DNA of 64,000 bases from Aselliscus stoliczkanus. Taxonomy: Eukaryota; Chordata; Mammalia; Chiroptera; Hipposideridae. The notes beneath the pieces were generated by a model, which had not been told where the DNA came from, did not search any database, and saw only the letters and a list, made by a program, of their open reading frames with translations. Position numbers and translations under genes: made by a program. The stretch is taken from assembly GCA_033961575.1 (NCBI GenBank), contig CM066733.1, positions 141,720,421-141,784,420 of the forward strand. The letters are read 5' to 3'. This document shows, piece by piece, positions 10,830 to 20,430 of this stretch (position 1 is its first letter; every line of letters starts with the position of its first letter).

Positions 10830-11100
10830 GGGTTGGACTTCAGCTCCACTGCCCTTGCAATGTTAACCCCTGACTCTCCGGTCGTATTTTAAATATAGAT
10901 ACATCAAAACACTCATCTATGTATAAACATTAAAACTCTGACCTGTGTCAGCCTAGGGCTTTAGTAAAATAAAAGGACCTGTTAACTGGTACCTGAAAGG
11001 GACCGGACATACTGTTAACCCAGGGGAAGAGGGTATGCTTGAGTATTTCCTCAGGACACAGACACTCCAGTTTGGATTCCAGATCATTTGATCTGCCCAC
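10830..11100 (+). pseudogene. Remnant of pro (dUTPase) joined to end of pol (integrase)
   Basis: At 10830-10889 one frame gives GLDFSSTALAMLTPDSPVVF, the style of the start of the dUTPase domain that betaretroviruses carry in their pro frame; it ends at a TAA at 10890. About 95 bases later, near 10970-11095, another frame shows a Thr-Gly-Thr-stop-Lys-Gly-Pro-Asp sequence and following residues resembling the C-terminal DNA-binding domain of class II integrases. The stop (TGA at 10994) falls where a conserved Trp is expected. Everything between (protease, reverse transcriptase, RNase H, integrase core) is absent, which fits one large internal deletion. The integrase assignment is by eye on a short stretch. 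Confidence 0.65.
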
Positions 11101-11256
11101 CGCACGCAGCTGCTGTGCCCAGGCCACCGCAACCCTTACAGTCCACCGGCCACTGACTCCCCTCCCTTCTCCACTGCTCCAGAGTAGGCCTTCTGCTCGA
11201 CCACCCAGTTCTCATCCACCATCCGTCTGTCTGGGAGAGCCCAGAAATCCCGGTCT

Positions 11257-12443
11257 ATGAACACTGAAGCTGTCCCCCGGAAAATGTGCCATAGCAACAT
11301 GCCAGTGAGATACAATATTCCTGGAGTGAATCGGTACATTCTGGACTGGTCTCAAAGTAACAAAACAAGTTGGACGAGGGGACTGGCTGCTGTAATATGG
11401 AAAACTGACACTCAGTACCAACAAAACTCTCTTTGGAAACTTGCAGGAGCAATGGGTGAAAATTTTCAAACCGTGACTGTTTGTAGACCAGATACTCCTT
11501 GTACTTCAACTAGTCGTTCTGTTATTGTATCTGCCTGTGTTCCTTCTCCTTATGTACTTATGATTGGAAACTTGTCTATTACTTTTGATGGTTCAAGATT
11601 TTATGTATCATGTTATAATTGTACTTTAACAAATTGTATTTCTTGGGTACCGATGGGAACCCGTGTTATGATATTTCATCAACCATCTTTTGTTATGCTT
11701 CCTGTTAATGTTTCTGGACCTTGGTATGATGAGAGAAGTCTACAGATTTTTAAAGAAATTGAGTATGCTTTAAGTAGACCAAAAAGATTTATAGGACTTT
11801 TGATTGCTGGAATTATGGCTTTAGTTACTTTGATTGCAACTGCTACTACTGCTGCTGTGGCTCTTTCACAGACTGTTCAAAATGCTGAGTACGTTAACAC
11901 CCTTTCAAAAAAATGTCACTCTAGCCTTAGGAACTCAAGAGGATATAGATAAGAAATTAGAACAAAAGGTAAATGCTTTGTATGATATGGTTCAATATTT
12001 AGGTGATGAAATTCAAAGTTTAAAAGTTAAGTCTCATTTACAATGTCAGTCAGATTATCATTGGATTTTATGAATCCCCAAAAATGTATAATCATAGTCA
12101 ACATGATTGGAATAGAGTTCGTTACATCTTCAAGGAATTTGGCATGATGCTAATCTATCTTTGGATATGTTTCGGCTTCATGATGAAATTCAAAACATGA
12201 GAGAAGCTGAACTCCTTAAATTTGATGCAGCCTGCTGCCTCTGAGTTTGTTGATATCATAAAAAACACCCTGCCGTCTTGGCCCAATATTGGCCATTCCA
12301 TTGTGACATTCCTTACATTGGGCATTTGTGTTTGCTTGGTTCTGTGCCTACTCCCCATCCTCATTAGATGTTTCCTCAAGCAGATATTGGACGTCCAAGC
12401 CAACATCCATGAGATGAAACTAAAGTCAAGGTCTCGAATTTAG
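11257..12443 (+). pseudogene. env: Retroviral env, 5'-truncated and frameshifted
   Basis: Envelope glycoprotein gene, read in three blocks. Block 1 (11257-11952, 231 codons) has no signal peptide, so the front of the surface subunit is missing. It has several Asn-X-Ser/Thr sites, a furin-type RPKR at residues 174-177 (11776-11787) and then a hydrophobic, Ala/Thr-rich fusion-peptide-like run. The frame breaks at a run of seven A (11907-11913). Block 2 (to the stop at 12071) continues the transmembrane subunit with a heptad-like helical stretch. After another break, block 3 (12222-12443) gives the pre-membrane region, a single membrane span around its residues 26-50 and a tail of roughly 23 residues. 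Layout resembles class II env. No functional protein is expected from it. Confidence 0.85.
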
Positions 12444-12477
12444 CCACTTGCTTATTAGCCTCACTACCCCTAAGCTT

Positions 12478-12625
12478 CAGCGAGGACAGGCTAGCCAAAG
12501 ACGGGTAAGGACCTCCTTGAATGTAACTGACCTAAGGCAGGGCTTGATCGCCAGAAGATCAAGTGCCGATGACGGGTTGTTATTTCATTGAGGGACACCT
12601 AAGACAGGCACTGTGACTCGCAGCC
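12478..12625 (+). promoter_or_regulatory. Constitutive transport element (CTE)-like RNA structure
   Basis: The stretch between env and the 3' LTR has two copies each of the two loop motifs known from the Mason-Pfizer monkey virus CTE, in the same order. AAAGACGGGTAA lies at 12497-12508, ACCTAAGGCAGG at 12530-12541, a GACGGGTTG variant at 12571-12579, and ACCTAAGACAGG at 12597-12608. The central hairpin CTTGATC / GATCAAG (12543-12549 with 12557-12563) would place the middle two motifs opposite each other. CCTCCTTGAATGTAAC can pair imperfectly with GTTATTTCATTGAGGG to form the arm. GCGAG (12480-12484) with CTCGC (12617-12621) can close the base. In type D viruses this RNA binds NXF1 and exports unspliced RNA; activity here is inferred. 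Confidence 0.85.
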
Positions 12626-12657
12626 GCCTGGGGTCACAGGCGTGCTTTTTAAATAAT

Positions 12658-12670
12658 AAGAAAGGGGGAG
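12658..12670 (+). promoter_or_regulatory. Polypurine tract
   Basis: AAGAAAGGGGGAG directly before the A and the TG of the 3' LTR. This is the expected priming site for plus-strand DNA synthesis and looks intact. Confidence 0.88.
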
Positions 12671-12671
12671 A

Positions 12672-13158
12672 TGTTGAGGGCCATGGTCCCCAATATTGAG
12701 GGGCTTGCAAGTTGGCTTTAGTGGGCTTGGTGAAGCATAAACTAGTTTTTCTGCTTTCATTGTTTCTTTCTGTACCTAGAGGGTGCTTAGTACTTACTGA
12801 GGTATGTGGTGAGGACGGCCAGTTCCTTGGGACACAAAAGAAAGATGGCTATCTGGTTAATGGAAGAAAATTGTCTTGAGAAGCTGACCCCCTAAGGTTC
12901 CACTGACCTTTAAGTTTCTGGTAAATAGTTAAAGATTTACTATACACTGAGGTAATGCATATTTTTCTTGCTATGTTATACACATCCCTACATGTACCCC
13001 CTACTTAAGAAAATGTATATAAAGCCTGCAAGAAATAAATCGGAGAGCTCTTCCTCCATTTTCTGTCTTTACTGTTAACTCGTTTCTGTCTTTATTATTT
13101 ATCACCTAAGCCGTGTCCACCTTCTCGAACCCTGGTCAGCGGAGGCTGGTCCCCCGCA
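12672..13158 (+). repeat. 3' LTR
   Basis: It is 487 bp with TG...CA ends. TATATAA lies at 13016-13022 and AATAAA at 13034-13039, corresponding to those of the 5' copy. Near 12994-12998 it is 4 bases shorter than the 5' LTR with two or three adjacent substitutions; elsewhere I find no difference. Confidence 0.95.
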
Positions 13159-13164
13159 ACTGCC
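13159..13164. repeat. Target-site duplication, right copy (ACTGCC)
   Basis: Matches 7840-7845. Removing the provirus and one copy would give a continuous AAACACTGCCCTTTATG pre-insertion site. Confidence 0.93.
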
Positions 13165-14995
13165 CTTTATGGGTCTGTAAAAATTCATTCTTCTTTATGC
13201 ACTGATTCTTTTCTTTTGGGGGGAGGGGTCAAAATCCTTCTAAAAGTGGACACTGAGCCCTAGTTCTTAAACTGCACTAGTTTCTAAATTGCCTTGTTAT
13301 CAAAATCTTTCAAGATTGTATTACTGGAATACTCCTTGTGAGCTGTCTTTACTTTTTAAAACCTCCAGTTACTCTATGGATTGTGTTAATCCACTGCATT
13401 TTTCCCTCCTCGTTTATTACAAACACTAAGATGACATGCTTACTTTCTCCCAAAGTTCTTCACTTTCACCTCATCTCATATTTCTTCCCAGTTGCTCAGA
13501 CCTACATCTGCAATGGTAATTTTCTCCTTTTTTCTACCTTTTGAAAGGTGAGCCTAGTGACTAAGTTAAGGATTGCTCAGAAGACCTGCATTGCTCAGAA
13601 AGAATCTTTCTGTCAATATTCAGATGATCAACATTTAAAATTCAGCTTTGACCATGATTCAGTTACTGTCTGCACACACAAAAATGGGAAAAACCACCAG
13701 TGTGTGCATGGGGTAAAATCAGACCAAGTGAATGTTATGGGATAATGCATTAATAATAGATGGTATAATGAACCAAAAAAATGAGTGTGGCACAACTCCC
13801 AGGTACTTTTCATAAAATAATTGCCATGCTGTGCATTACCTATGAAGAATGTGACACCATGTTCCCACAGTTTCTTGGGGTGGAGAGGTGGCACAGATCT
13901 AAGGACCAGAATGGGGACTCTGTGCTTGGCTCTCCACTTCACCAAAGTCCTTGGCTTCTCCCCCATCAGAGAATTTATGTATCTGTGGGAAGGAGCCCGA
14001 GAGCCTGGTTATGCTCCACAGACAGAATTCCCATGATCCTGAGCTTTCCCCAGCAAACATGCATGGGAGCCCCACTCACAGCTGTAGATGTTCAACTCCT
14101 GGGAAGAGTGGATGAGTTTCTGTTTTGCATTTGAATGGTGGAGTAGGAGTGCACATAGCAAACTGTATGGGAACTAGTGTTTCCCGGCTACATTATCTAG
14201 TGATACAGTCCTGAGGTTGACCAGGGAGTTTGAAATTGACCTTCAGAGGTCAAAGCTTGGCACAAATCACAGTCAACATATGGGAGAGAGATCACACAGT
14301 TACAAAAGGGAAACCTGGGGGCTCACTTCTCACTCCAAATCCTGAACTCTTCCACATAGCAGGGTTTGGCTCTCACTTGGGCTGTGCATGTCACCGGACC
14401 CTCAAAGGAGTTGTAGCATAGCCCCTAAGTCTTCTGAATATGAATTTATGTGTTAAACTAAATCACATAGGACAGGTCATGGACAGCACAGCAGAACTGT
14501 GGCTGGAGTTTCATGAGGATTCTGGATTGGATGTCAGAAATATGAAACTGCAACACCCCCAGAGGAAGGATCATTAGGGCATTTGTATTAAGTGGCATTG
14601 CTGACACATGCCAGAAATGCTGCTAACAGCTCTTGGCATGAGGAAGGTAATGGGAGTGAAACGGATCTATTCAATGAGAAGCCAAAATAGTCACACTCTT
14701 ATTAGATTTCCTTTGTAACTTTATCTTGAACGCATTTCTCTTCCCACTAGCCAACATGGCATTTGTAGAGGTATATTACTCACACATAGTTTTCTGTGAA
14801 CACTCAAATTGGACCACCCAAAAGGGAAGTCTTTTGTGAAATCCAGGGAGCACCACCATAAAGGCACTTTATCTCCTACATCACAAGGAGACCTATTTCC
14901 CTTGCAAACTACTCACCTGACAGAGGGGTCCTTTCTGTCATTTCTAGTTGAGAACAGTTGCCTCTAAAATGTACCATATGGAAAAGGAGTTAGAT
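13165..14995. other. Non-coding stretch, no gene recognised
   Basis: Short frames up to 117 codons at 13628-14134 overlap each other on both strands without domain signal. No repeat that I can name with confidence. Confidence 0.55.
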
Positions 14996-15009
14996 TTATT
15001 TGTTTTTTT

Positions 15010-15085
15010 GTTGAATAATATTATTTATTACTTTTTATCAAAGAATGTAATTGATATACAACAGGTGATTTGTTTTAAGCCCCAA
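15010..15085 (-). repeat. Small L1 3'-UTR-like fragment
   Basis: A 'gaatgtaattgatatacaacaggtg' segment resembles the L1 3'-UTR phrase that reads 'ataattgacatacaaca' in other copies. Very short and diverged, and the strand is tentative. Confidence 0.35.
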
Positions 15086-17055
15086 ATGAAGTCAGCAGAA
15101 AAATTAATAATGAAAATAATAAAATAGGTATGTATGTAATGACAATCACTGGCAGTCTATTTCAAGATCAGAAGTAATCTTCATACGTGTTATTATTTCT
15201 ATAACTGTACTTAAATCATTACCAGGTACCATTTGTTTTGTAGTCAACCTTGAATGTGTGATCACATAGGACCAAAAATAAGGTAGTCCTTCAAAAGGTA
15301 AGGGGAATAAATGTGCAAGAAATTAGTTAGCTTACTTCAATGTGCATTAAATCGTATTCTCTTGTCAGTAAAATGGAGACACAGGCTCAGAATAATTGGC
15401 AAAAACTTATTAAATTGAAAAAATTATTTTAAGTACATTATATTTTCATTCAAAATTGGTCACTCATTAACTAATTAATTAATAGAGGTTGCTCCTTGGA
15501 GATTAACAATTTCTTCTTTCACTTTTTCCAAGGTACTCTTCCATGCCTATGTATTTTAGCATAGCATCCACCAAGACATTTAAAGTCCATGAGCACTTTA
15601 AAGTATTGAATGAAAGAATCTCAGAACAGAAAATATCTACAGATTAGTTGACCTGATGATATTCATGTATAGACAGGATGAGTCACCATTTTCAGCTTGT
15701 GGTTTACATAAACAAGATCCCAGCACTTTTTATGTTATGCTCCCTCTCAGCTGATCTTTGAGTCCCCCGTGATAGTCTATTAGAAAAATATCCAGCAGCA
15801 TTTTTTTCAGGTTCTCTCTAACCAACGTACCCAAGAACACTCCAGGCTTACTCACCCCAAAGTGTGCACTCTCTACAAGAATGACAGGTGGTGGGTTGGA
15901 GAGAGCGAAAACTAGAAAGCCTTTTCAGTCAATGAACTAGCAATGCTACCACCAGGCACCGTGGATCTGTATAATGTGCACCAGTGTTCTCTGCCCACCA
16001 TGCAAGGCTTTCTGGTATACCAGACTAGCCGGTGTGATCCACCCCATCCCTTTTCAGGAGTTTCTCCTTTGGAAACTTGATGTCTGTTCTTACCCACAGA
16101 TCTTTTGGTCATTCAGGATACAAGTTATTGAAGTTCAAATATCAAAGGTCAGTCCCCAGTTCCTGGCTTACCTGAAGCCTCAGGGATTCTTATGTAAATG
16201 GATACAGGCATCATCAAGTGGCTAGAGATCCTGGTCTATTCTCCCAGGTCAGTAAATGTCTCTCCAACCTACAGGGACACAACCAAAAGAGGTTTCAGGT
16301 CACCCAGGGCAGGAATATCAGTCCCAAGGTATTTCCACACAAGAAGTGTGCGTATAAAAGGATTCTACCCCACTCAACACATAGTAACACCTGGCATCCC
16401 CTTGCTTTGCGCAAATTCTAAAAGTCAAGGGGAGAAATACCCCTGGGTCATGTCTTTGCTCTAGCCCTTGGGCAAATCACAGAATTTTTCTGTAAGAACA
16501 GACTAGGAATTTTCAAACATCTCTGTTGAATAGATCAGAAGTTTTAGAATTGTTTTTAACCTCAGAGCCTTTTTTTTTTTTTTTTGCTTTACCCTTTACC
16601 CTTACAAATATGAACTTTTAGCATGATATTCTCGGGTGTTACTGAACCATAATTTTATTTTCTAAAGCTAAATTTCAGTGCTTGACTCTGATTCCTAATT
16701 TGCCTTATATAGAAAAGTTAATTCAACTGATTCCATTTAAATCTAATAAGATTTGGTAACTTCTCAGTCTCTCTGAGTTGAAAACTCAGACATATTCAAG
16801 ACCACTTCCCTTTTTTTACTTCCTCCTCTGGAGAGGAACATGGTAAAATTCAATGTAGTAAAATTGAAGGCAGCATTCATTTCAAGAAGGGAGGGAGGAT
16901 ACTTTCTGGTTTTGCATTTGTACCCTAGCTCTGGCAAATGTTGCAAGATTTGTTCATAGGGCCAGCTTCCCCTCTGGGCACACAAGGTCATGCTCAGATT
17001 ACTCTTGTCTCTTCCTTGACCTAGCTACTCTTTTCTACCTCCTTTGTTGCCACTT
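15086..17055. other. Non-coding stretch, no gene recognised
   Basis: No coding or RNA gene signal. A T-run at about 16569-16585 is the only low-complexity feature. The frames near 15974-16464 overlap in several phases and show no family. Confidence 0.55.
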
Positions 17056-17069
17056 GTAACACTTTTTCT

Positions 17070-17192
17070 TTCCTTTTCTTTCTTTTTTTTTTTTTTTTTG
17101 AGGGCAGTGTCACTGGACCTTATATGTGGGACCCGAACAGGGCCGCTGGCTTCCAAGGCCAGCGCTTAACCACCACGCCACTCGGCTGGCCC
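17070..17192 (-). mobile_element. Short-form tRNA-derived SINE, minus strand
   Basis: On the minus strand it has the head GGGCCAGCCGAGTGGCGTGG, a tRNA-like region and the phrase GCCAGTGTCACTGCCCTC reached from the other strand, then an A-rich tail (T-run on the + strand). It lacks the 300-bp body of the long form. The duplication GTAACACTTTTTCT flanks it at 17056-17069 and 17193-17206, an exact 14-bp match, so the insertion is well delimited. Confidence 0.88.
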
Positions 17193-17629
17193 GTAACACT
17201 TTTTCTAAAAGACGCAGAACCCAGGCCTTCATTCCCCATAAGAAGTGGTGTGTCAATTTGATTGACCATGGAGTACCCAGATTAAGCATTATTTCTGAGT
17301 GTGTCTTTAAGGGTGTTTCTAGATGGGCTTAGCATTTGAATCAGTGGACCCAGATAAGTCGATTGCCCTCCCCAGGTGTGAGTTGGCATCAAGCAACCTG
17401 TTGAGGGCCTGATAGAACAAAAAAGCAAGGAAGAAAGAATTTGACCTTCGTTTTTTCCTGCCTCACTGCTGAAGCAGGAACATCTCATCTTCTCCATCCC
17501 TTGGACTGGGTTGGCTCCCCATCCATTGGCTCCTCTGGTTCGCAGGCCTTTGTCTCAGACTCAGACTGAATTACACCACTGGCCTTCCTAGATCTCAGCC
17601 TTCATAATCATGGTAGCCACTTCCTCATA

Positions 17630-17633
17630 ATAA

Positions 17634-17670
<37 letters not shown>

Positions 17671-17785
17671 CACATATATATATAATTAATATATATTATT
17701 ATGTAACATATAATATATATACATATATAAATCTCACATAAAATATATATATATATAACATATAGTATATATAAAAAAATATATA
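17630..17785. repeat. (TA)n-rich microsatellite tract
   Basis: Long imperfect TA/ATAC/ATGT repeats, resuming at about 17862-17945 around the SINE fragment and leading into the mariner hairpin. Frames in this tract are artefacts of low complexity. Confidence 0.9.
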
Positions 17786-17787
17786 CC

Positions 17788-17863
17788 ACATGTGATGGCC
17801 AGTGACACTGCCCTCAAAAAAACAAACAAAAAAAACAACAACAAAACAACAACAACAACAAAA
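17788..17863 (+). mobile_element. 5'-truncated short SINE fragment
   Basis: CACATGTGATGGCCAGTGACACTGCCCTC followed by an A/C-rich tail is the 3' end of the short SINE form (compare 29885-29991). The head with the Pol III boxes is absent. It is embedded in the TA-rich tract. Confidence 0.8.
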
Positions 17864-17945
17864 ATATATATATAAAATGTATAAATCTCCCTGTATGGAG
17901 ATTTATATATATATATATGCACATATATAATTATATATACTATAC

Positions 17946-18024
17946 ATTGGGTTGTTGGAAAAGTCATGATGCATTTTTGCAAAAACATAGAAAAAATACA
18001 TCATGACTTTTCCGACAACCCAAT
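17946..18024. mobile_element. Mariner-type palindromic MITE (77-79 bp)
   Basis: The left arm starts TTGGGTTGTTGGAAAAGTCA at 17947 and the right arm ends TGACTTTTCCGACAACCCAA at 18023. The arms are reverse complements over about 30 bases with one or two mismatches and enclose a short A-rich loop. This is the form of the tiny hairpin elements derived from mariner transposons (such as MADE1 in primates); no coding capacity. Confidence 0.88.
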
Positions 18025-18079
18025 ATATTGTGCTGATTCTGTTTCTCTGGAGAACCCTGACTCATAAAGTGGATTAAGA

Positions 18080-18225
18080 CTAAAGAGACCTAGCCTTTCC
18101 CTAATCCACTCTCTATGGGACCTTGGCAATTCACCTGACCTCTCTGATCTTTAGTTTTCTCATTGGTATAACCAAGAAGTTAGATGATCTCAAAGCTTAC
18201 CTACTTCTGAAATTCCATGACCTAT
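18080..18225 (+). repeat. MIR-like element
   Basis: GGGACCTTGGCAATTCACC, then CTCTCTGATCTTTAGTTTTC, then TGATCTCAAAGCTTACCTAC, in MIR order. Sense orientation, diverged. Confidence 0.6.
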
Positions 18226-18474
18226 GAATTCTGCATGCTCAGGTTCTTGGATTCTCCCAAGTCCTTTAGAGCCACCCCTAATACTCCTCTCCAATAAATA
18301 TTAGCACAACCATAGCCATTAGTATTTCTGCAATTTGCATGCAGTTCAAGTGGCCCGAGCACACTGGGCTTGCTGTCACTTATTGTAACCTATTACAGTG
18401 CACTCTAGACAGAAAGACTTTGCCTTCCGCTCTATAATCAACATGCGGTGTTTCAGAACTGCAGGGAAAGAACC

Positions 18475-18668
18475 TGGATTCAAGAATGAAGTGCATTGAA
18501 AGCCAGCCAAGCAAGATTTGGATACTAGCTCCAGCTCTGGTACAGACTCTCCAAGCGCCTTTGGTTTAGTCACTTAAGTCTCCTGAGCCTCATTTTACCA
18601 TCTGTAAACTGGACATAACAATACCTCACTAACTATATTGTAGGATTGTTATAAGGTGCTAAAACCTG
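18475..18668 (+). repeat. MIR element
   Basis: CTAGCTCCAGCTCTGGTAC, TTAGTCACTTAAGTCTCCTG, CCTCATTTTACCATCTGTAA and GTAGGATTGTTATAAGGTGC appear in the standard MIR order. Clear sense-strand copy. Confidence 0.8.
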
Positions 18669-18882
18669 GAAGCTTACCTGCCTTACATTTACTTAGTCAC
18701 TGCCACCAGACACCATAGCCGTAAGGTCACCCTAGACCAGAAAGCCCTTTATTCTGGTGAGAAACGTTTGACATTACTGAACAGTTAGAAATCTCATTAT
18801 TATCCTAGCTTATCTTTGCAGCTTAATCCTTTTTCTACCTTGAAACACATTCCCTAGCATCCATTTGATATATATGTATATA

Positions 18883-19084
18883 CAGAGGGCGCCAAAAAAA
18901 CGAACACACATTTTAAGAAAGAAAAATACTATTAAAATTATGCTGACGGTAACCACTTTGAGCACCTCTTGTAATTGCAGAAGTCAAATGTGACTCGTAT
19001 TCATCTTTATATATTCATCGGTATATATTAAGTATTACAGTTTTCCTTTCTCAAAATGTGAATACATTTTTTTGGTACCCTCTG
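18883..19084. mobile_element. Non-autonomous mariner-like element (MITE), second copy
   Basis: A 202-bp element flanked by TA on both sides (18881-18882 and 19085-19086). The left end CAGAGGGCGCCAAAAAAA and right end TTTTTTTGGTACCCTCTG are inverted repeats whose similarity extends some 40 bases inward. The right half is the reverse complement of the left half of the element at 2110. No transposase remains. Confidence 0.85.
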
Positions 19085-19324
19085 TATAGATCACCTAGCA
19101 CAAAGTGAAAAAAATGTAAACTCATCGTTTTTATTATTACAGTAATCACTTTTAGGATCTTAACACTTTGTTTATGCCATTTGCTCCTCTTTGAAGGCCT
19201 TTTTCTTCAATGCATAATTATCCAGGAAAATCCCCACATTTTTGTGGAAAACAAATGTTTTGAGCTCTTATGTTTTCATAACTCTGAGAGTGGTTTCCAA
19301 ATCCACTTTTATTGTAGTTATTTT

Positions 19325-19471
19325 ATTTTATTTTTTTTAACTGAGCCATCCTGCCACCTGTTGGCAGTTCAACAGCAGCTCAGCTCGGGTCGGGCATCGA
19401 ACTGCTGTTGCTCAGAGCTCAGCTCGCACTCTTGAGCGAGCTCTTAACCAACTGAGCCACTCGGCCAGCCC
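19325..19471 (-). mobile_element. Second tRNA-derived SINE type, minus strand
   Basis: On the minus strand it reads GGGCTGGCCGAGTGGCTCAG, then GTTAAGAGCTCGCTCAAGAG, ending CAGGATGGCTCAGTT and an A-rich tail. The A box TGGCTCAGTTGG fits the TRGCNNAGYNGG consensus exactly. Flanks share ATTGTAGTTATTTT (19311-19324) and ATTGTGGTTATTTT (19473-19486), a duplication with one mismatch. Same type as 26348-26500. Confidence 0.87.
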
Positions 19472-20039
19472 TATTGTGGTTATTTTTGAGTGTGATGTTT
19501 CTTTACTACACATATGCCCCCGGGGGGGCACTAGACTATGGCATGAACATTTTTACACAGTCCCAAAGCAGTTAGGCTACAACACTTCACATATAGGACT
19601 CAATAAACACTCAGTACATAATTGATAAATAATTAATAAAAACAGACCCAAGAGCCCAGAAATCATTTCTTGGCTGTGTAACTTGCTAGGTTTTGGCCTT
19701 TGCTCTTTGGTTTGAGCAGGGCAGAGGGTGTTTTCAGACTTGCCTATTGTGGGAGTTGTAATGTACCTGATATCATTACACCCATAGCTCCATCTGCCCC
19801 AGAATGCATTCCATTTCTGAACATGTCTGTTGGGCTGAAAGCAAGCCTTTATAATAGGACTAGACATTTTAATAGCCCCTTGGGAAATAAAAGCACTTCT
19901 TGAAGGCTATTTTTTTCCCCTGAATAAAAGCAGTCTATGCATAGAACAGCTAAAAAATGTGTAGTAATTAGAAAAATATTATTCTGTTCCCTTGAACTCA
20001 TAATGCTGATAAGTGACATTTGTTGAATTTTTATCCTAT

Positions 20040-20190
20040 ACCACATCATCAGATACTTTATCTCATTTAAGCTTCACAGCAACTGTGTTGCAGGAGTCAT
20101 TACTATCTCAATGTTACATATGAGGAACTATAAGTTGTTCAGGGTGACACAACTAACAGGTGATGGAATAGATAAGTTGGCTACTAGAGC
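20040..20190 (-). repeat. MIR element, minus strand
   Basis: TTTATCTCATTTAAGCTTCA, then ACATATGAGGAACTATAAG, then GGGTGACACAACTAACAGGT is the reverse complement order of the MIR core. Diverged. Confidence 0.65.
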
Positions 20191-20334
20191 TCTCTGTCTG
20201 AGCATAAACATTTGAGGAATTTCAAAACTAAAGATGGTTTCTCTATTCTGGGGCTCTTAACCTTTGATTTCCAAGATATAAATGGATAGGCGTTTTCATG
20301 GCACTGTGCAACCTCTATTCAGTAAGCCTTGAAC

Positions 20335-20340
<6 letters not shown>

Positions 20341-20405
<65 letters not shown>

Positions 20406-20430
20406 CCTCCTCCTCTTCCTCCTCCTCCCC
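20341..20430. repeat. (CT)30 plus polypyrimidine tract
   Basis: Sixty uninterrupted bases of CT followed by TTCTTCCTCCTCCTCTTCC and further pyrimidines. On the minus strand it produces a long Glu-Arg repeat frame (20296-20997 region) that is not a gene. Homopurine/homopyrimidine mirror tracts of this length can form triplex DNA. Confidence 0.97.

Larger units (their letters stand above)
7846..13158 (+). mobile_element. Class II (betaretrovirus / type D-like) endogenous retrovirus
   Basis: A 5.3-kb provirus bounded by ACTGCC duplications. Order: 5' LTR, Lys3-type primer-binding site, splice donor, repeat-bearing leader, gag, a scrap of dUTPase/protease fused to the end of integrase, the 3' part of env, a CTE-like RNA element, a polypurine tract and the 3' LTR. 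Class II assignment rests on the Lys primer site, the 6-bp duplication, the style of the major homology region, the dUTPase remnant and the CTE motifs. Protease, reverse transcriptase, RNase H and most of integrase are gone, so it cannot replicate alone. The LTRs differ, by eye, at one small cluster only, so the insertion looks recent or the LTRs were homogenised by conversion. No other element has inserted into it. Confidence 0.95.

Noticed and set aside
11039..11260. 73-codon frame as an accessory or superantigen-type gene
   Set aside because: Its first part is better explained as the decayed end of integrase and the rest as Pro/Ser-rich filler before the truncated env.
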